Of a DNA stretch of 64,000 nt, positions 37,508 through 48,688 are shown piece after piece (the first letter of the stretch is position 1; every line of letters begins with the position of its first letter). The DNA lies in the NCBI RefSeq assembly GCF_013415485.1, contig NZ_JACBXS010000024.1:1-64000 (forward strand). Direction: 5' to 3'. Source of the DNA: Rhabdonatronobacter sediminivivens (GTDB lineage: Bacteria; Pseudomonadota; Alphaproteobacteria; Rhodobacterales; Rhodobacteraceae). Under the pieces are notes generated by a model that was not told where the DNA came from, made no database searches, and saw only the letters and a list, made by a program, of their open reading frames with translations. Position numbers and translations under genes: made by a program.

Positions 37508-38896
37508 TCAGTAGCGGTAATGTTCGGGCTTGAACGGGCCTTCGGGGGCCACCCCAATATAGCTGGCCTGATCGTCGGAGAGTTCGGTCAGGCGCACGCC
37601 GATCCGCTCCAGATGCAGGCGGGCGACCTTTTCATCCAGGGCCTTGGGCAGGACATAGACCTTGTTCTCGTACTCATCGCCCTTGGTGAACAGTTCGATC
37701 TGCGCCAGCACCTGGTTGGTGAAGCTTGCCGACATCACGAAGCTGGGGTGCCCGGTGGCGTTGCCGAGGTTCAGGAGCCGCCCTTCGGACAGCAGGATCA
37801 TGCGGTTGCCCGAGGGCATCTCGATCATGTCCACCTGGTCCTTGATGTTGGTCCATTTGTGGTTCTTCAGCGCGGCGACCTGGATTTCATTGTCGAAATG
37901 GCCGATGTTGCCGACGATGGCCATGTCCTTCATCTCGCGCATGTGGTCGATGCGGATGACGTCCTTGTTGCCGGTGGCGGTGATGAAGATATCGGCGCGC
38001 TTGAGCACATCCTCCAGCCGGACGACCTCGAACCCGTCCATGGCGGCCTGCAGGGCGCAGATCGGATCGGCCTCGGTCACCACCACGCGGGCACCGGCGC
38101 CGCGCAAGGACGCCGCCGAGCCCTTGCCCACATCGCCATAGCCGCAGACCACGGCCATCTTGCCCGCCATCATGGTGTCGGTGGCGCGGCGGATACCATC
38201 CACCAGGCTTTCCTTGCAGCCATACTTGTTGTCGAACTTGGACTTGGTGACGCTGTCATTGACGTTGATGGCGGGGAAGGGCAGGTGGCCCTTCTCCATC
38301 ATCTGATAGAGCCGATGCACCCCGGTGGTGGTTTCCTCGGTCACGCCCATGATCTTGTGGCGCTGACGCACGAACCAGCCGGGCGCGGCGGCCATGCGCT
38401 TGCGGATCTGGGCGAAAAGCGCCTCTTCCTCCTCGCTGGTGGGCACGGCGATCAGGTCATCCTCGCCTTCTTCGACCCGCGCGCCCATCAGGATATAGAG
38501 CGTGGCATCGCCGCCATCGTCCAGGATCATGTTGGCGCCGTCCTTGAAGTCGAAAATCCGGTCGGCGTAGTCCCAGTATTCCTCCAGCGTTTCACCCTTC
38601 ACCGCAAAGACCGGCACACCGGCGGCGGCGATCGCGGCGGCGGCGTGATCCTGGGTGGAAAAGATGTTGCACGAGGCCCAGCGCACATCCGCCCCCAACG
38701 CCACCAGCGTTTCGATCAGCACCGCCGTCTGAATGGTCATGTGCAACGAGCCCGCCACCCGCGCGCCCTTCAGCGGCTTGCTGTCGCCGTATTCCGCACG
38801 CAGGGCCATCAGGCCCGGCATCTCGGTCTCGGCGATGGCGATCTCCTTGCGGCCGAACTCGGCAAGTGAAATGTCCTTGATGATGTAGTCGTTCAT
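37508..38896 (-). CDS. ahcY: Adenosylhomocysteinase
   Basis: NAD-dependent SAH hydrolase of 462 residues. Visible motifs are [31 protein letters not shown], the NAD loop [20 protein letters not shown], and the C-terminal KPEHYRY. ATG 38896 has GGAG about 9 bases upstream. An open frame continues 108 bases 5', without a family-like N terminus. It is first in the ahcY-metK unit and divergent from the sirtuin gene. Its 205-base upstream region contains a CGACAC...GTGTCG dyad (38971-38994), and I do not see the SAH riboswitch consensus. Confidence 0.97.
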   Translation of the reverse strand: MNDYIIKDISLAEFGRKEIAIAETEMPGLMALRAEYGDSKPLKGARVAGSLHMTIQTAVLIETLVALGADVRWASCNIFSTQDHAAAAIAAAGVPVFAVKGETLEEYWDYADRIFDFKDGANMILDDGGDATLYILMGARVEEGEDDLIAVPTSEEEEALFAQIRKRMAAAPGWFVRQRHKIMGVTEETTTGVHRLYQMMEKGHLPFPAINVNDSVTKSKFDNKYGCKESLVDGIRRATDTMMAGKMAVVCGYGDVGKGSAASLRGAGARVVVTEADPICALQAAMDGFEVVRLEDVLKRADIFITATGNKDVIRIDHMREMKDMAIVGNIGHFDNEIQVAALKNHKWTNIKDQVDMIEMPSGNRMILLSEGRLLNLGNATGHPSFVMSASFTNQVLAQIELFTKGDEYENKVYVLPKALDEKVARLHLERIGVRLTELSDDQASYIGVAPEGPFKPEHYRY

Positions 38897-39101
38897 TCCA
38901 TTGCACTCCAATGCCCGGATTTTCGAAAGGGAGGTAGCATCCGGACGCCGGGAAGGCAATCGCACGGCGACGACACGCGCCGCGCAATGTGTCGCGCAAA
39001 ACATTGCGTTTTAGGTGAATCGTCCGGGTCCGGCGCCGCGCTTGCCGCGAAGCTGTCGTTGTGTTTGAAATCATGACTGTAACGGATAGCGGAGCAGCAC
39101 C

Positions 39102-39803
39102 ATGAAGCCAGCCAGCGCGCGGCGGCGGATCGTCATTCTGACCGGGGCGGGGGTATCGGCGGAAAGCGGGCTGGGCACCTTTCGCGATTCAGGCGGGCTG
39201 TGGACGCAATATGACCTGGAAGACGTGGCCACCCCGCAGGGCTTTGCGAGAAACCCGGTCATGGTGCATGACTTCTACAACGCTCGGCGCGAAAACTGCC
39301 TGGGCGCGCAGCCCAATCCCGCCCATCACGCGCCAGCGCGGCTGCTGGCGGCCTGGCCTGATCATGTCACGCTGGTCACCCAGAATATCGATGACCTGCA
39401 CGAACGCGCGGGCGCGCGCGGGGTGATCCACATGCATGGAGAGCTGCTGCGCGCCCGCTGCGCCGCCTGCGCGCATGTCTGGGACGCGCCACGGGTCATG
39501 GCGGCGGATGATCCATGCCCGGCCTGTGCCGCCCCGGCCACCCGCCCCGATGTCGTCTGGTTCGGCGAGTTTCCCTATCACATGGAGCGGATCGCCGATG
39601 CCCTGGGCCGGGCGGATCTGTTCGTGGCGATCGGCACCTCGGGGCAGGTCTATCCGGCGGCGGGGTTCGTGCAGGAGGCCGCCATGGGCGGTGCCCGCAC
39701 GCTGGAGCTGAACCTTGAAGCCACGGCGGCAAGGTTCGATGAGGTCCGCACCGGCCCGGCCAGCGTGATCGTGTCCGAATGGGTGGCCGAACTGCTGGAT
39801 TGA
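39102..39803 (+). CDS. cobB: Sirtuin NAD-dependent protein deacylase
   Basis: Sir2 family enzyme of 233 residues. The NAD motif is TGAGVSAESGLGTFR, the pocket motif TQNIDDLHERAG, and catalytic His112 lies in HMHGEL. Zinc cysteines are Cys120, Cys123, Cys139 and Cys142. Tyr59-x-x-Arg62 in DFYNARRE is the class III signature associated with removal of succinyl and malonyl groups as well as acetyl. It is a single gene divergent from ahcY. Confidence 0.93.
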   Translation: MKPASARRRIVILTGAGVSAESGLGTFRDSGGLWTQYDLEDVATPQGFARNPVMVHDFYNARRENCLGAQPNPAHHAPARLLAAWPDHVTLVTQNIDDLHERAGARGVIHMHGELLRARCAACAHVWDAPRVMAADDPCPACAAPATRPDVVWFGEFPYHMERIADALGRADLFVAIGTSGQVYPAAGFVQEAAMGGARTLELNLEATAARFDEVRTGPASVIVSEWVAELLD

Positions 39804-39899
39804 GCGCGCCTGTCAAAGTCCGGGCGCGCCTTGGTCACAGGATTGCCGCTTTTGGCCGGGCATCAGGACATTGTTCGAGTCACCGTTACAGGAGTCCCC

Positions 39900-40262
39900 A
39901 TGTTTCGTCGCCATTTCCTGGTCACCGCCCTGGCCTGCGCCGCGCTGCCGCTGATCCCCGCCGCTGCAGGCGCCCAGAGTGTCTCGGACAATCTGCGCGC
40001 CGAATTTCAGGCCCGGGAGTATGTGCCCCGCCGCGTCATCCAGCTGGAGCTGCAGCTGATGGAGCTTTACCCCGCCGAGGTGGACGGCACCTATGGCCCC
40101 ATGACCGAGGCCGCGCTGATCGCCGCCGCCGAAGCCATCGAAGCGGCCACCGGCGGTGAATACAGCTTCGACCTGTCGGACCGGGCCGAGGCCAGCCGCT
40201 TCCTGGACCTGCTGCGGGCCGAGATGTTCATGTTCATGTATGATGACGGGTTCGAGGGCTGA
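39900..40262 (+). CDS. Exported small protein, peptidoglycan-binding-like
   Basis: Protein of 120 residues with a signal peptide (MFRRHFLVTALACAALPLIPAAAGA) and a short mature part containing VDGTYGPMTEAAL, reminiscent of the PG_binding_1 helix motif. ATG 39900 has GGAG upstream. Likely periplasmic. Function is not known; cell-wall association is a guess from the motif. Confidence 0.75.
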   Translation: MFRRHFLVTALACAALPLIPAAAGAQSVSDNLRAEFQAREYVPRRVIQLELQLMELYPAEVDGTYGPMTEAALIAAAEAIEAATGGEYSFDLSDRAEASRFLDLLRAEMFMFMYDDGFEG

Positions 40263-40361
40263 GGCCCTGCGCGCGTACCCCTACCTGATCCCGCGCCGCC
40301 GGACCTGCGCCGCCCACGCCCCCGCGGGTGGCGCCGGCTGGCCCCAGCTGGTTCCGGCGTA

Positions 40362-41294
40362 TCAGCCGCGCCCGCCGGTCAGGGACAGGAACACATCCTC
40401 CAGGTCAGGTTCCTCGCTGGCAATGTCGGTGATCACGCCGCCTGCTTCCTGCACGGCGGCAATCACGGCCCCCGCCGAAACCCGGGTGCGCGGATAGGTC
40501 AGCGCCAGCATCCCGCCGGGGCGGTCCTCGCGGCGCACGCCTTCGGGCAGGGTCAGTCCGGTCAGCGCGGTTTCGGTGCGGATCAGCAGGGTCTTGGCGT
40601 CCAGCCGCCCCAGCAGCGCCGAGGTCGCATCCCGCGCCACCACCCGGCCATGGTCGATGATGGCGATCTCGTCGCACATTTCCTCGGCCTCCTCCAGGTA
40701 ATGGGTGGTCAGGATGATGGTCATGCCGCGGTCATTGAGCTTGCGCACATTGGACCACAGCATCTGACGCAGTTCGATATCCACCCCGGCGGTGGGCTCG
40801 TCCAGCACCAGCACCTGCGGGTGATGGACCAGCGCCTTGCCCAGCAGCAGCCGCCGCCGCATCCCCCCCGACAGCGTGCGCGCATAGGCATCGGCCTTGT
40901 CCGACAGGCCGATCAGCTCCAGGATCTCGGCGGTGCGGCGCTGGGTCTTTGGTACGCCGTAAAGCCCCGCCTGCACCTCCAGCGCCTCGGCCGGGGTGAA
41001 GAAGGGGTCGATGTTCAACTCCTGCGGCATCACCCCGATGGCGGCGCGGGACTGGCGCGGGTTCACATCCTGATCGAAGCCCCAGATGCGCACCTTGCCT
41101 TCGGTCTTGATCACCAGCCCGGCCAGAATGTTGATCAGCGTCGACTTGCCCGCCCCGTTCGGCCCCAGCAGGCCAAAGATCGACCCGTCCGGCACGTCCA
41201 GGTCCACACCGTCCAGCGCAGTCTTGGCCGGGGATTTGCCGTTGCCGGCATAGACCTTGCGCAGGCCCGAGATCTCGATTGCGTTGTCGCTCAC
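40362..41294 (-). CDS. ABC-2 type transporter ATP-binding protein without adjacent permease
   Basis: ATPase of 310 residues with Walker [10 protein letters not shown], signature [15 protein letters not shown], Walker [13 protein letters not shown] and H-loop TTHYLEE, of the DRA/CcmA-like drug and polysaccharide export group. The C-terminal extension (about 225-310) is typical of ABC-2 partners. It starts with GTG 41294 preceded by AAGGAG. A permease gene would be expected next to it, but both neighbours are unrelated and face other ways, so the partner is elsewhere. Substrate unknown. Confidence 0.88.
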   Translation of the reverse strand: MSDNAIEISGLRKVYAGNGKSPAKTALDGVDLDVPDGSIFGLLGPNGAGKSTLINILAGLVIKTEGKVRIWGFDQDVNPRQSRAAIGVMPQELNIDPFFTPAEALEVQAGLYGVPKTQRRTAEILELIGLSDKADAYARTLSGGMRRRLLLGKALVHHPQVLVLDEPTAGVDIELRQMLWSNVRKLNDRGMTIILTTHYLEEAEEMCDEIAIIDHGRVVARDATSALLGRLDAKTLLIRTETALTGLTLPEGVRREDRPGGMLALTYPRTRVSAGAVIAAVQEAGGVITDIASEEPDLEDVFLSLTGGRG

Positions 41295-41447
41295 GGTTGC
41301 TCCTTCTGGTGGGCGCCTGTTCGCCACGGGGCTCAGATAGTGGTTTGTCGGGGAAAACAACAGGGCGGAGCGGCCCCTTGCAACAGTACGTCCCGGCAAT
41401 TAGCCTCGCAGCGCGAGGGAGTTCTGCAATCAGAGGGAGCACGGTCC

Positions 41448-41936
41448 ATGGAATTGTTCACATCGTTCGAGGGCCGGATTTCCCGCGGCCAATGGTGGAT
41501 CGGCGTCATCGTGCTGCTGATCGCGGTGCTGATCCTGCAACTGGTGCTGGGCGTGCTGTTCGGAACCGGGTTCTTCGGGCGGTTGCTGGTGCTTCTGGTC
41601 TCGCTCGGGCTGCTCTATCCGGCGCTGGCCCTTGCCACCAAGCGGCTGGCGGACCGGGGCAAGCCGACGATGCCGCGGCTGGCGCTGTTCTATGGGCCCG
41701 GGGTGCTGATGATGCTGCTGGACACCTTTCGCATCGGTTATCGCCCCATGGCCGAGATGCCGGGCATGCCGACCATGCAGGTCGAAGGCATGCCCCCGCC
41801 AGAGTCGATGGTGCCGGGGATGCTGCCCATGCTGGTAGGGCTGGCGGGCTTTGTGGCGGCGATCTGGGCGCTGGTGGAACTTGGCATCCTGAAGGGCGAT
41901 GCCGAGGCCAACGCCTACGGCCCGCCCCCCGCCTAG
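41448..41936 (+). CDS. DUF805 membrane protein
   Basis: Protein of 162 residues with the DUF805 beginning ([16 protein letters not shown]). Two hydrophobic helices follow (about 18-40 and 45-62), then the conserved [11 protein letters not shown] loop, a Met/Pro-rich loop (about 98-125) and a last helix (about 128-150). Inner-membrane; function of the family is unknown. GAGGGAG precedes the ATG. Confidence 0.87.
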   Translation: MELFTSFEGRISRGQWWIGVIVLLIAVLILQLVLGVLFGTGFFGRLLVLLVSLGLLYPALALATKRLADRGKPTMPRLALFYGPGVLMMLLDTFRIGYRPMAEMPGMPTMQVEGMPPPESMVPGMLPMLVGLAGFVAAIWALVELGILKGDAEANAYGPPPA

Positions 41937-42013
41937 GCGCGACAGGGGCTTGCCGGGACGGCGGCAGTGACTATCATGCAGACCAACCGGATTCGCACGA
42001 AGGGTTCTACCAG

Positions 42014-42217
42014 ATGACCGACCATCCCACCCATGCGGCCCCTGAAACCGAAGTGGTCAGCGCGTTCCGCGTCTGCTGCGATGGCGGCGAAGGCGCGCTG
42101 GGTCACCCGCGCGTCTGGCTGTCGATCCCGCTTGACAGTGGCTGGGTGGATTGCGGTTATTGTGACAAGCGGTTCATCCACGAGGATTACGTGGATGAGG
42201 TGAACCCGGCGGCGTGA
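42014..42217 (+). CDS. CHCC zinc-finger protein (NDUFS6-like)
   Basis: Protein of 67 residues with the zf-CHCC pattern: Cys in [11 protein letters not shown], His, then CGYC, in the order seen in the NDUFS6 accessory subunit of complex I and its alphaproteobacterial relatives. It may be a complex I accessory protein, but no nuo gene is near. It lies about 77 bases after the DUF805 gene on the same strand. Confidence 0.85.
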   Translation: MTDHPTHAAPETEVVSAFRVCCDGGEGALGHPRVWLSIPLDSGWVDCGYCDKRFIHEDYVDEVNPAA

Positions 42218-42235
42218 GGGCTGTTTGGGGGGAGG

Positions 42236-42290
42236 CAGCGCCCTCGGGCCGCGCGCCCGCCCACCCACCCTGCGCGCCCCGAGGGCGCTG
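42236..42290. repeat. G-quadruplex-loop hairpin repeat, copy B
   Basis: Arms CAGCGCCCTCGGG (42236-42248) and CCCGAGGGCGCTG (42278-42290) pair perfectly over 13 bp. A C-C mismatch follows, then a 5-bp CGCGC/GCGCG inner stem and a 17-base loop with CCCGCCCACCCACCC (42256-42270), that is GGGTGGGTGGGCGGG on the minus strand. It lies between the ends of two convergent genes. Confidence 0.87.
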
Positions 42291-42323
42291 CCCGCGCGCG
42301 GCGCGGGCCAGGGGTGCCATATG

Positions 42324-42806
42324 TCAGCCGAGCAGCAGGGGCGTGTCGCCGCACATATGGGCGCCATCCACGCGCCCGGTGCTGCGATCCAGAAATTCGG
42401 TGATTTTATGCCCGGACCAGGCGCGCAGCCGCCCGAAACCGCTGATAAGCCCCGTGCCCCGCGCGGTGCCGGTCCCGGGGTCCTGATAGTGATAGACGAT
42501 CCGCCCTGACAGCCCGTCATCGCAGCTGAAGCGGGCATGGCCCAGCGCCAGCGTTTCGCCCACCGACCAGGTGCCGGTGCAGGTGACGCCGGTGTTGGTC
42601 TCGCCCTCCAGCTTGCCTTCGTTCCAGCCCACGGCACGGCCCACGAACCAGACGCCATCGCCGGGCATGCAGGCCAGAACCGGGGCGCAACTGTCGGCGC
42701 TGCCGGGTACGAGGTCGCAGGCGGGCAGTTCCAGCGCAGGGCTGGGGGTGGCGGCCCAGAAAGCTATCGTCAAGGCGGCAAGGGTTGGGTAGGAACGAGG
42801 GGTCAT
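42324..42806 (-). CDS. Secreted cysteine-rich protein of unknown function
   Basis: Protein of 160 residues with a signal peptide (cleavage near SPALELPA). The mature part has at least six cysteines (CDLV, CAPVLACMPG, TCTGTW, CDDGL, CGDTP), suggesting disulfides in the periplasm. Predicted mostly beta. I do not recognise the family. It diverges from polA with 54 bases between. Confidence 0.75.
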   Translation of the reverse strand: MTPRSYPTLAALTIAFWAATPSPALELPACDLVPGSADSCAPVLACMPGDGVWFVGRAVGWNEGKLEGETNTGVTCTGTWSVGETLALGHARFSCDDGLSGRIVYHYQDPGTGTARGTGLISGFGRLRAWSGHKITEFLDRSTGRVDGAHMCGDTPLLLG

Positions 42807-42860
42807 CGCGGCCTCGGGCGTGTTCGGGGGCGTTCAGGAAGTCAAAGCGTGGAGCATGGC

Positions 42861-45656
<2,796 letters not shown>

Positions 45657-45708
45657 GGCCTTTGGCATCGGCGGCGTGATGCCCCTGCGCGGTGCCTGTG
45701 GTCACCGC

Positions 45709-45759
45709 GCAGCGCCCGGCACGCCGCCCACCCACCCACCCCGGCGCGCCGGGCACTGC
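45709..45759. repeat. G-quadruplex-loop hairpin repeat, copy C
   Basis: The left arm around GCAGCGCCCGGC (45709-45720) pairs with GCCGGGCACTGC (45748-45759) with a single mismatch. An internal mismatch follows, then a 5-bp CGCCG/CGGCG stem and a 15-base loop that is exactly CCCACCCACCCACCC (45727-45741), giving GGGTGGGTGGGTGGG on the minus strand. It lies 53 bases after polA, between convergent genes. Confidence 0.83.
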
Positions 45760-45934
45760 TGTGCTCCTGGTCTGCGGGGGGGGCTGGCTGAGGTGGTTCC
45801 CAAGGGGGGCTGAGGGGTTTCACGCCGGGCGGGCTCTGTGTGGTGGTCCGGGCTGTTGATCCTTGTTCGATCCCGTTGGCTGCGGGGACGCGGGACGCGC
45901 GGTGTTGCCGGGCGGGCCGCGCGATCCTGGCGGC

Positions 45935-46666
45935 TTACTCCGTGGCCAGCATGTAGCCTTCGCCGCGCACGGTCAGCAGGTAGCGGGGGCGTTTGGGGTC
46001 GGGCTCCAGCTTGCGGCGCAGGCGGGTGATCTGGACATCCACGGCGCGTTCCTGCCCGGTGGCGCCGCCATGGGCGCCGCGGTCGCGGCCCAGGTGATCG
46101 ACCAGGGCTTCGCGCGTGACCACCGTGTGCGGGGTGCGGGCAAAGAGGCGCATGAGCGCGGCCTCGGTCGCGGTCAGATGGACGGGGGCGTCGCCGCGCC
46201 GCAGCTCGCCGCGCTCCACGTCATAACGCAGCGGGCCCAGGATCAGCAGTTGCGGCGCCAGGGCGGTGGGTTCGGGCGGCGGGCTGCGGCGCAGCACGGC
46301 CCCGATGCGCAGCAGCAGCTCGCGCGGCTCGAACGGTTTGGGCAGGTAGTCATCGGCGCCGGATTCCAGCCCGGTGATGCGGTCCTCGGCCTCGCCCCGC
46401 GCGGTCAGCAGCAGGACCGGCGTGGCGCTGGTGTCGCGGATATGGCGGGTCAGGCTGATCCCGTCCTCGCCCGGCATCATCACATCCAGCACCACCAGAT
46501 CGAACTCCAGCCCCGCCAGCAGGCGGCGGGCCTGGGCGGCGTCGCGCGCGGTGGTGACCAGATAGCCGTTGCGCATCAGGAACTTGCGCAGAAGCGCGCG
46601 GATGCGTTCGTCATCATCCACCACCAGCAGATGCAGCGCCAGCGCGGTCTGGCCTTCGGCGGTCAT
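45935..46666 (-). CDS. petR: OmpR-type response regulator PetR
   Basis: Regulator of 243 residues. The receiver has the DDDE acidic cluster at 17-20, phospho-acceptor Asp61 (VLDVMMPGEDG) and Lys in LPKPF. The C-terminal winged helix (about 140-240) shows LTATEAALMRLFARTP and VDVQITRLRRKLEPDP. It overlaps the stop of a MarR gene by one base (TGATG). This MarR-OmpR pair matches petP-petR of Rhodobacter capsulatus, needed there for cytochrome bc1 gene expression. No petABC lies in the window. No cognate kinase is adjacent. Confidence 0.87.
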   Translation of the reverse strand: MTAEGQTALALHLLVVDDDERIRALLRKFLMRNGYLVTTARDAAQARRLLAGLEFDLVVLDVMMPGEDGISLTRHIRDTSATPVLLLTARGEAEDRITGLESGADDYLPKPFEPRELLLRIGAVLRRSPPPEPTALAPQLLILGPLRYDVERGELRRGDAPVHLTATEAALMRLFARTPHTVVTREALVDHLGRDRGAHGGATGQERAVDVQITRLRRKLEPDPKRPRYLLTVRGEGYMLATE

Positions 46667-47163
46667 CAGCGTGTCTCCCGCAGTTGCTGGTAGTGATGGC
46701 GGATGTCATCTTCCATCATTGCCTCCAGCACCTGGCGGAAGCCCGCCACCGCCTGCGGCCCGGCGGCGCGATAGGCGGCGCGCATGCGGGCGCGCTGGGC
46801 CTCGGACAGTGCGGCCTCAAGCGCGCGGCCCTTGTCGGTCAGGAACAGGTGGCGTTCGCGCCGGTCACGCCGGCCCACGCGGCTTTCGACCAGCCCGTCC
46901 TCGATCAAGGTGCGCAGCACGCGGTTGAGCGATTGCTTGGTCACCCCCAGCACTGACAGCAGGTTGTTCACCGTGGTTCCGTGGCTGCGGTTGATGAAAT
47001 GCAGCGCCCGGTGATGGGCGCGGCCATAGTTGTGCTGCGCCAGGATCCGGTCCGGGTCGGCGGTGAAGCCGCGATAGGCGAAGAACATCGCCTCGATCCC
47101 CTTGCGCAACTGTTCGTCCGTCAGGAACAGCAGGTTTTCGCCGCCGGTGCTGCCTTCGGCCAT
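46666..47163 (-). CDS. petP: MarR-type regulator PetP
   Basis: MarR family protein of 165 residues with the winged HTH in the middle (VNNLLSVLGVTKQSLNRVLRTL...GRRDRRERHLFLTDKG). ATG 47163 has AAGGAA upstream; a longer frame from 47499 overlaps the divergent ilvE. Coupled to petR; the pair is a conserved rhodobacterial unit linked to respiratory-chain gene expression. Divergent from ilvE across 168 bases. Confidence 0.87.
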   Translation of the reverse strand: MAEGSTGGENLLFLTDEQLRKGIEAMFFAYRGFTADPDRILAQHNYGRAHHRALHFINRSHGTTVNNLLSVLGVTKQSLNRVLRTLIEDGLVESRVGRRDRRERHLFLTDKGRALEAALSEAQRARMRAAYRAAGPQAVAGFRQVLEAMMEDDIRHHYQQLRETR

Positions 47164-47331
47164 GGTGCGCGTTTCCTTTGTGTTCACGAATTGCTCGATT
47201 GCGCCGCATTTTATGTCAGTGTTGTTGACTTTCCAAGAATCAATTGCTAGCGAGTCGCGGATTTGGCGTAACAATGTGTCCGCTTCGGACCTAAGTTGCG
47301 CAACATTTGAAAAGCCAGGGAGGGCGGGCAG

Positions 47332-48201
47332 ATGGCCGGAGCTTATGACGACCGGGACGGATTCATCTGGATGGACGGGGCGCTGGTGCCCTGGCGCGAT
47401 GCCAATGTGCATATCCTGAGCCATGCGCTGCACTATGCCTCCAGCGTGTTCGAGGGCGAGCGTTGCTATGGCGGCAAGATCTTCAAGAGCCGTGAACATT
47501 CGGCGCGGCTGCTGGAATCAGGCCGACTGATGGACATGCCCATCCCGCTGAGCGTGGATGAGCTGGAGGCCGCCAAGGCCGCGGTGCTGGAGGCCAACAA
47601 GCTGCATGACGCCTATGTGCGCGCGGTGGCCTGGCGCGGCGCGGGCGAGGATATGGGTGTCGCGGCCTCACGCAACAAGGTGCGGGTGGCGGTGGCGGCC
47701 TGGGAATGGGGCGCCTATTACGGCGACGCCAAGATGCAGGGCGCCAAGCTGGACATTGCCAAATGGAAGCGCCCCTCGCCCGAGACGATCCCCACGGCGG
47801 CCAAGGCGGCGGGGCTTTACATGATCTGCACCATGTCCAAGCACGCGGCCGAGGCCAAGGGCTGCTCGGATGCGCTGTTCATGGACTGGCGCGGCTATGT
47901 GGCCGAGGCCACCGGCGCCAATGTCTTCTTTGTCAAGGATGGCGAGGTGCACACGCCGCTGGCCGATGCGATCCTGAACGGGATCACCCGGCAGACGGTC
48001 ATCAGCCTCTTGCGTGACATGAACGTGACCGTCCATGAGCGCCACATCATGCCCGAGGAATTGCCCGGCTTTCAGCAATGCTGGCTGACCGGCACCGCCG
48101 CCGAGATCACGCCGGTGGGCCAGATCGGCGAGCATCATTTCCAGGTGGGCCAACTGACCCGGGATATCGCCTCTGCCTATGAGGCGCATGTGCGCGCCTG
48201 A
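47332..48201 (+). CDS. ilvE: Branched-chain amino acid aminotransferase
   Basis: Fold-type IV PLP enzyme of 289 residues moving amino groups between glutamate and leucine, isoleucine or valine. Recognisable parts are HALHYASSVFEGER, the PLP-lysine region TAAKAAGLY, SDALFMDWRGYVAEATGANVFF and GITRQTVISLL. GGGAGGGCGG precedes the ATG. It stands alone between petP (divergent) and a small convergent gene. Confidence 0.93.
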   Translation: MAGAYDDRDGFIWMDGALVPWRDANVHILSHALHYASSVFEGERCYGGKIFKSREHSARLLESGRLMDMPIPLSVDELEAAKAAVLEANKLHDAYVRAVAWRGAGEDMGVAASRNKVRVAVAAWEWGAYYGDAKMQGAKLDIAKWKRPSPETIPTAAKAAGLYMICTMSKHAAEAKGCSDALFMDWRGYVAEATGANVFFVKDGEVHTPLADAILNGITRQTVISLLRDMNVTVHERHIMPEELPGFQQCWLTGTAAEITPVGQIGEHHFQVGQLTRDIASAYEAHVRA

Positions 48202-48210
48202 GCAGGCCCC

Positions 48211-48234
48211 GGGCGGCGCGCAGACGCGCCGCCC
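48211..48234. terminator. Hairpin between ilvE and a small convergent gene
   Basis: A perfect 10-bp stem GGGCGGCGCG / CGCGCCGCCC with a CAGA loop begins 10 bases after ilvE and serves either direction. No U tract follows. Confidence 0.55.
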
Positions 48235-48253
48235 GCCACGCCAGCGCGCGGGT

Positions 48254-48445
48254 TCAGTGCGTGTCGCGCGCCTGCTGGCGATCCAGACGGCTGAAGACGT
48301 CCAGCCGCGCGGGTTCGGTCCGGCCCCGTTCCAGCAGGCTGCGCGTGCTGACATGCGGGCCGCCCTGCGCGCGGTCGCGCTCCAGGTATTGCGGCGCGCG
48401 CGGGGCGCTTGCATCGCGTTTGCGGTCCAGAATGTGCTGGGTCAT
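48254..48445 (-). CDS. Small basic protein of unknown function
   Basis: A 63-residue frame (begins MTQHILDRKRDASAPR, ends RQQARDTH), highly charged, without hydrophobic helix or cysteine. The ATG is preceded by GGAGGGG at good spacing, stronger than many neighbours, which is the main argument that it is real. I do not recognise it. Its charge suggests a disordered or nucleic-acid-binding peptide. Confidence 0.5.
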   Translation of the reverse strand: MTQHILDRKRDASAPRAPQYLERDRAQGGPHVSTRSLLERGRTEPARLDVFSRLDRQQARDTH

Positions 48446-48688
48446 GATCCCCTCCAGTCATTGCCCGATCCGGGCGCAAGGTAACACGCGCGCCTGATTC
48501 CCGCCAGATGGCGCCTGTCCTGGGTGCATCAGGTGGCGCGCGGGGCCCGGGAGGGCTATATCAAGCGGGGCGGCGGGTCTGCGTTCCTGTCCTGCCCCGG
48601 TGTGGTGCCTGCAGTGCGCGTTGCGCGGGGCCCTTCCCCTTGCCGCTGCCCCGGATGCCCGGGCAGATGATGAAGAACGGAGAGCCGC

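Noticed and set aside
38897-38960. Possible SAM/SAH riboswitch before ahcY (minus strand ATTGGAG near the start codon)
   Set aside because: The 3' end resembles the motif, but the required upstream hairpin with CACAACGGCTTCCTG is absent and metK is the second gene.
42537-42860. 108-codon 5' extension of polA
   Set aside because: It is antisense to a secreted-protein gene. The polymerase N terminus and a GGAG site fit ATG 42861.
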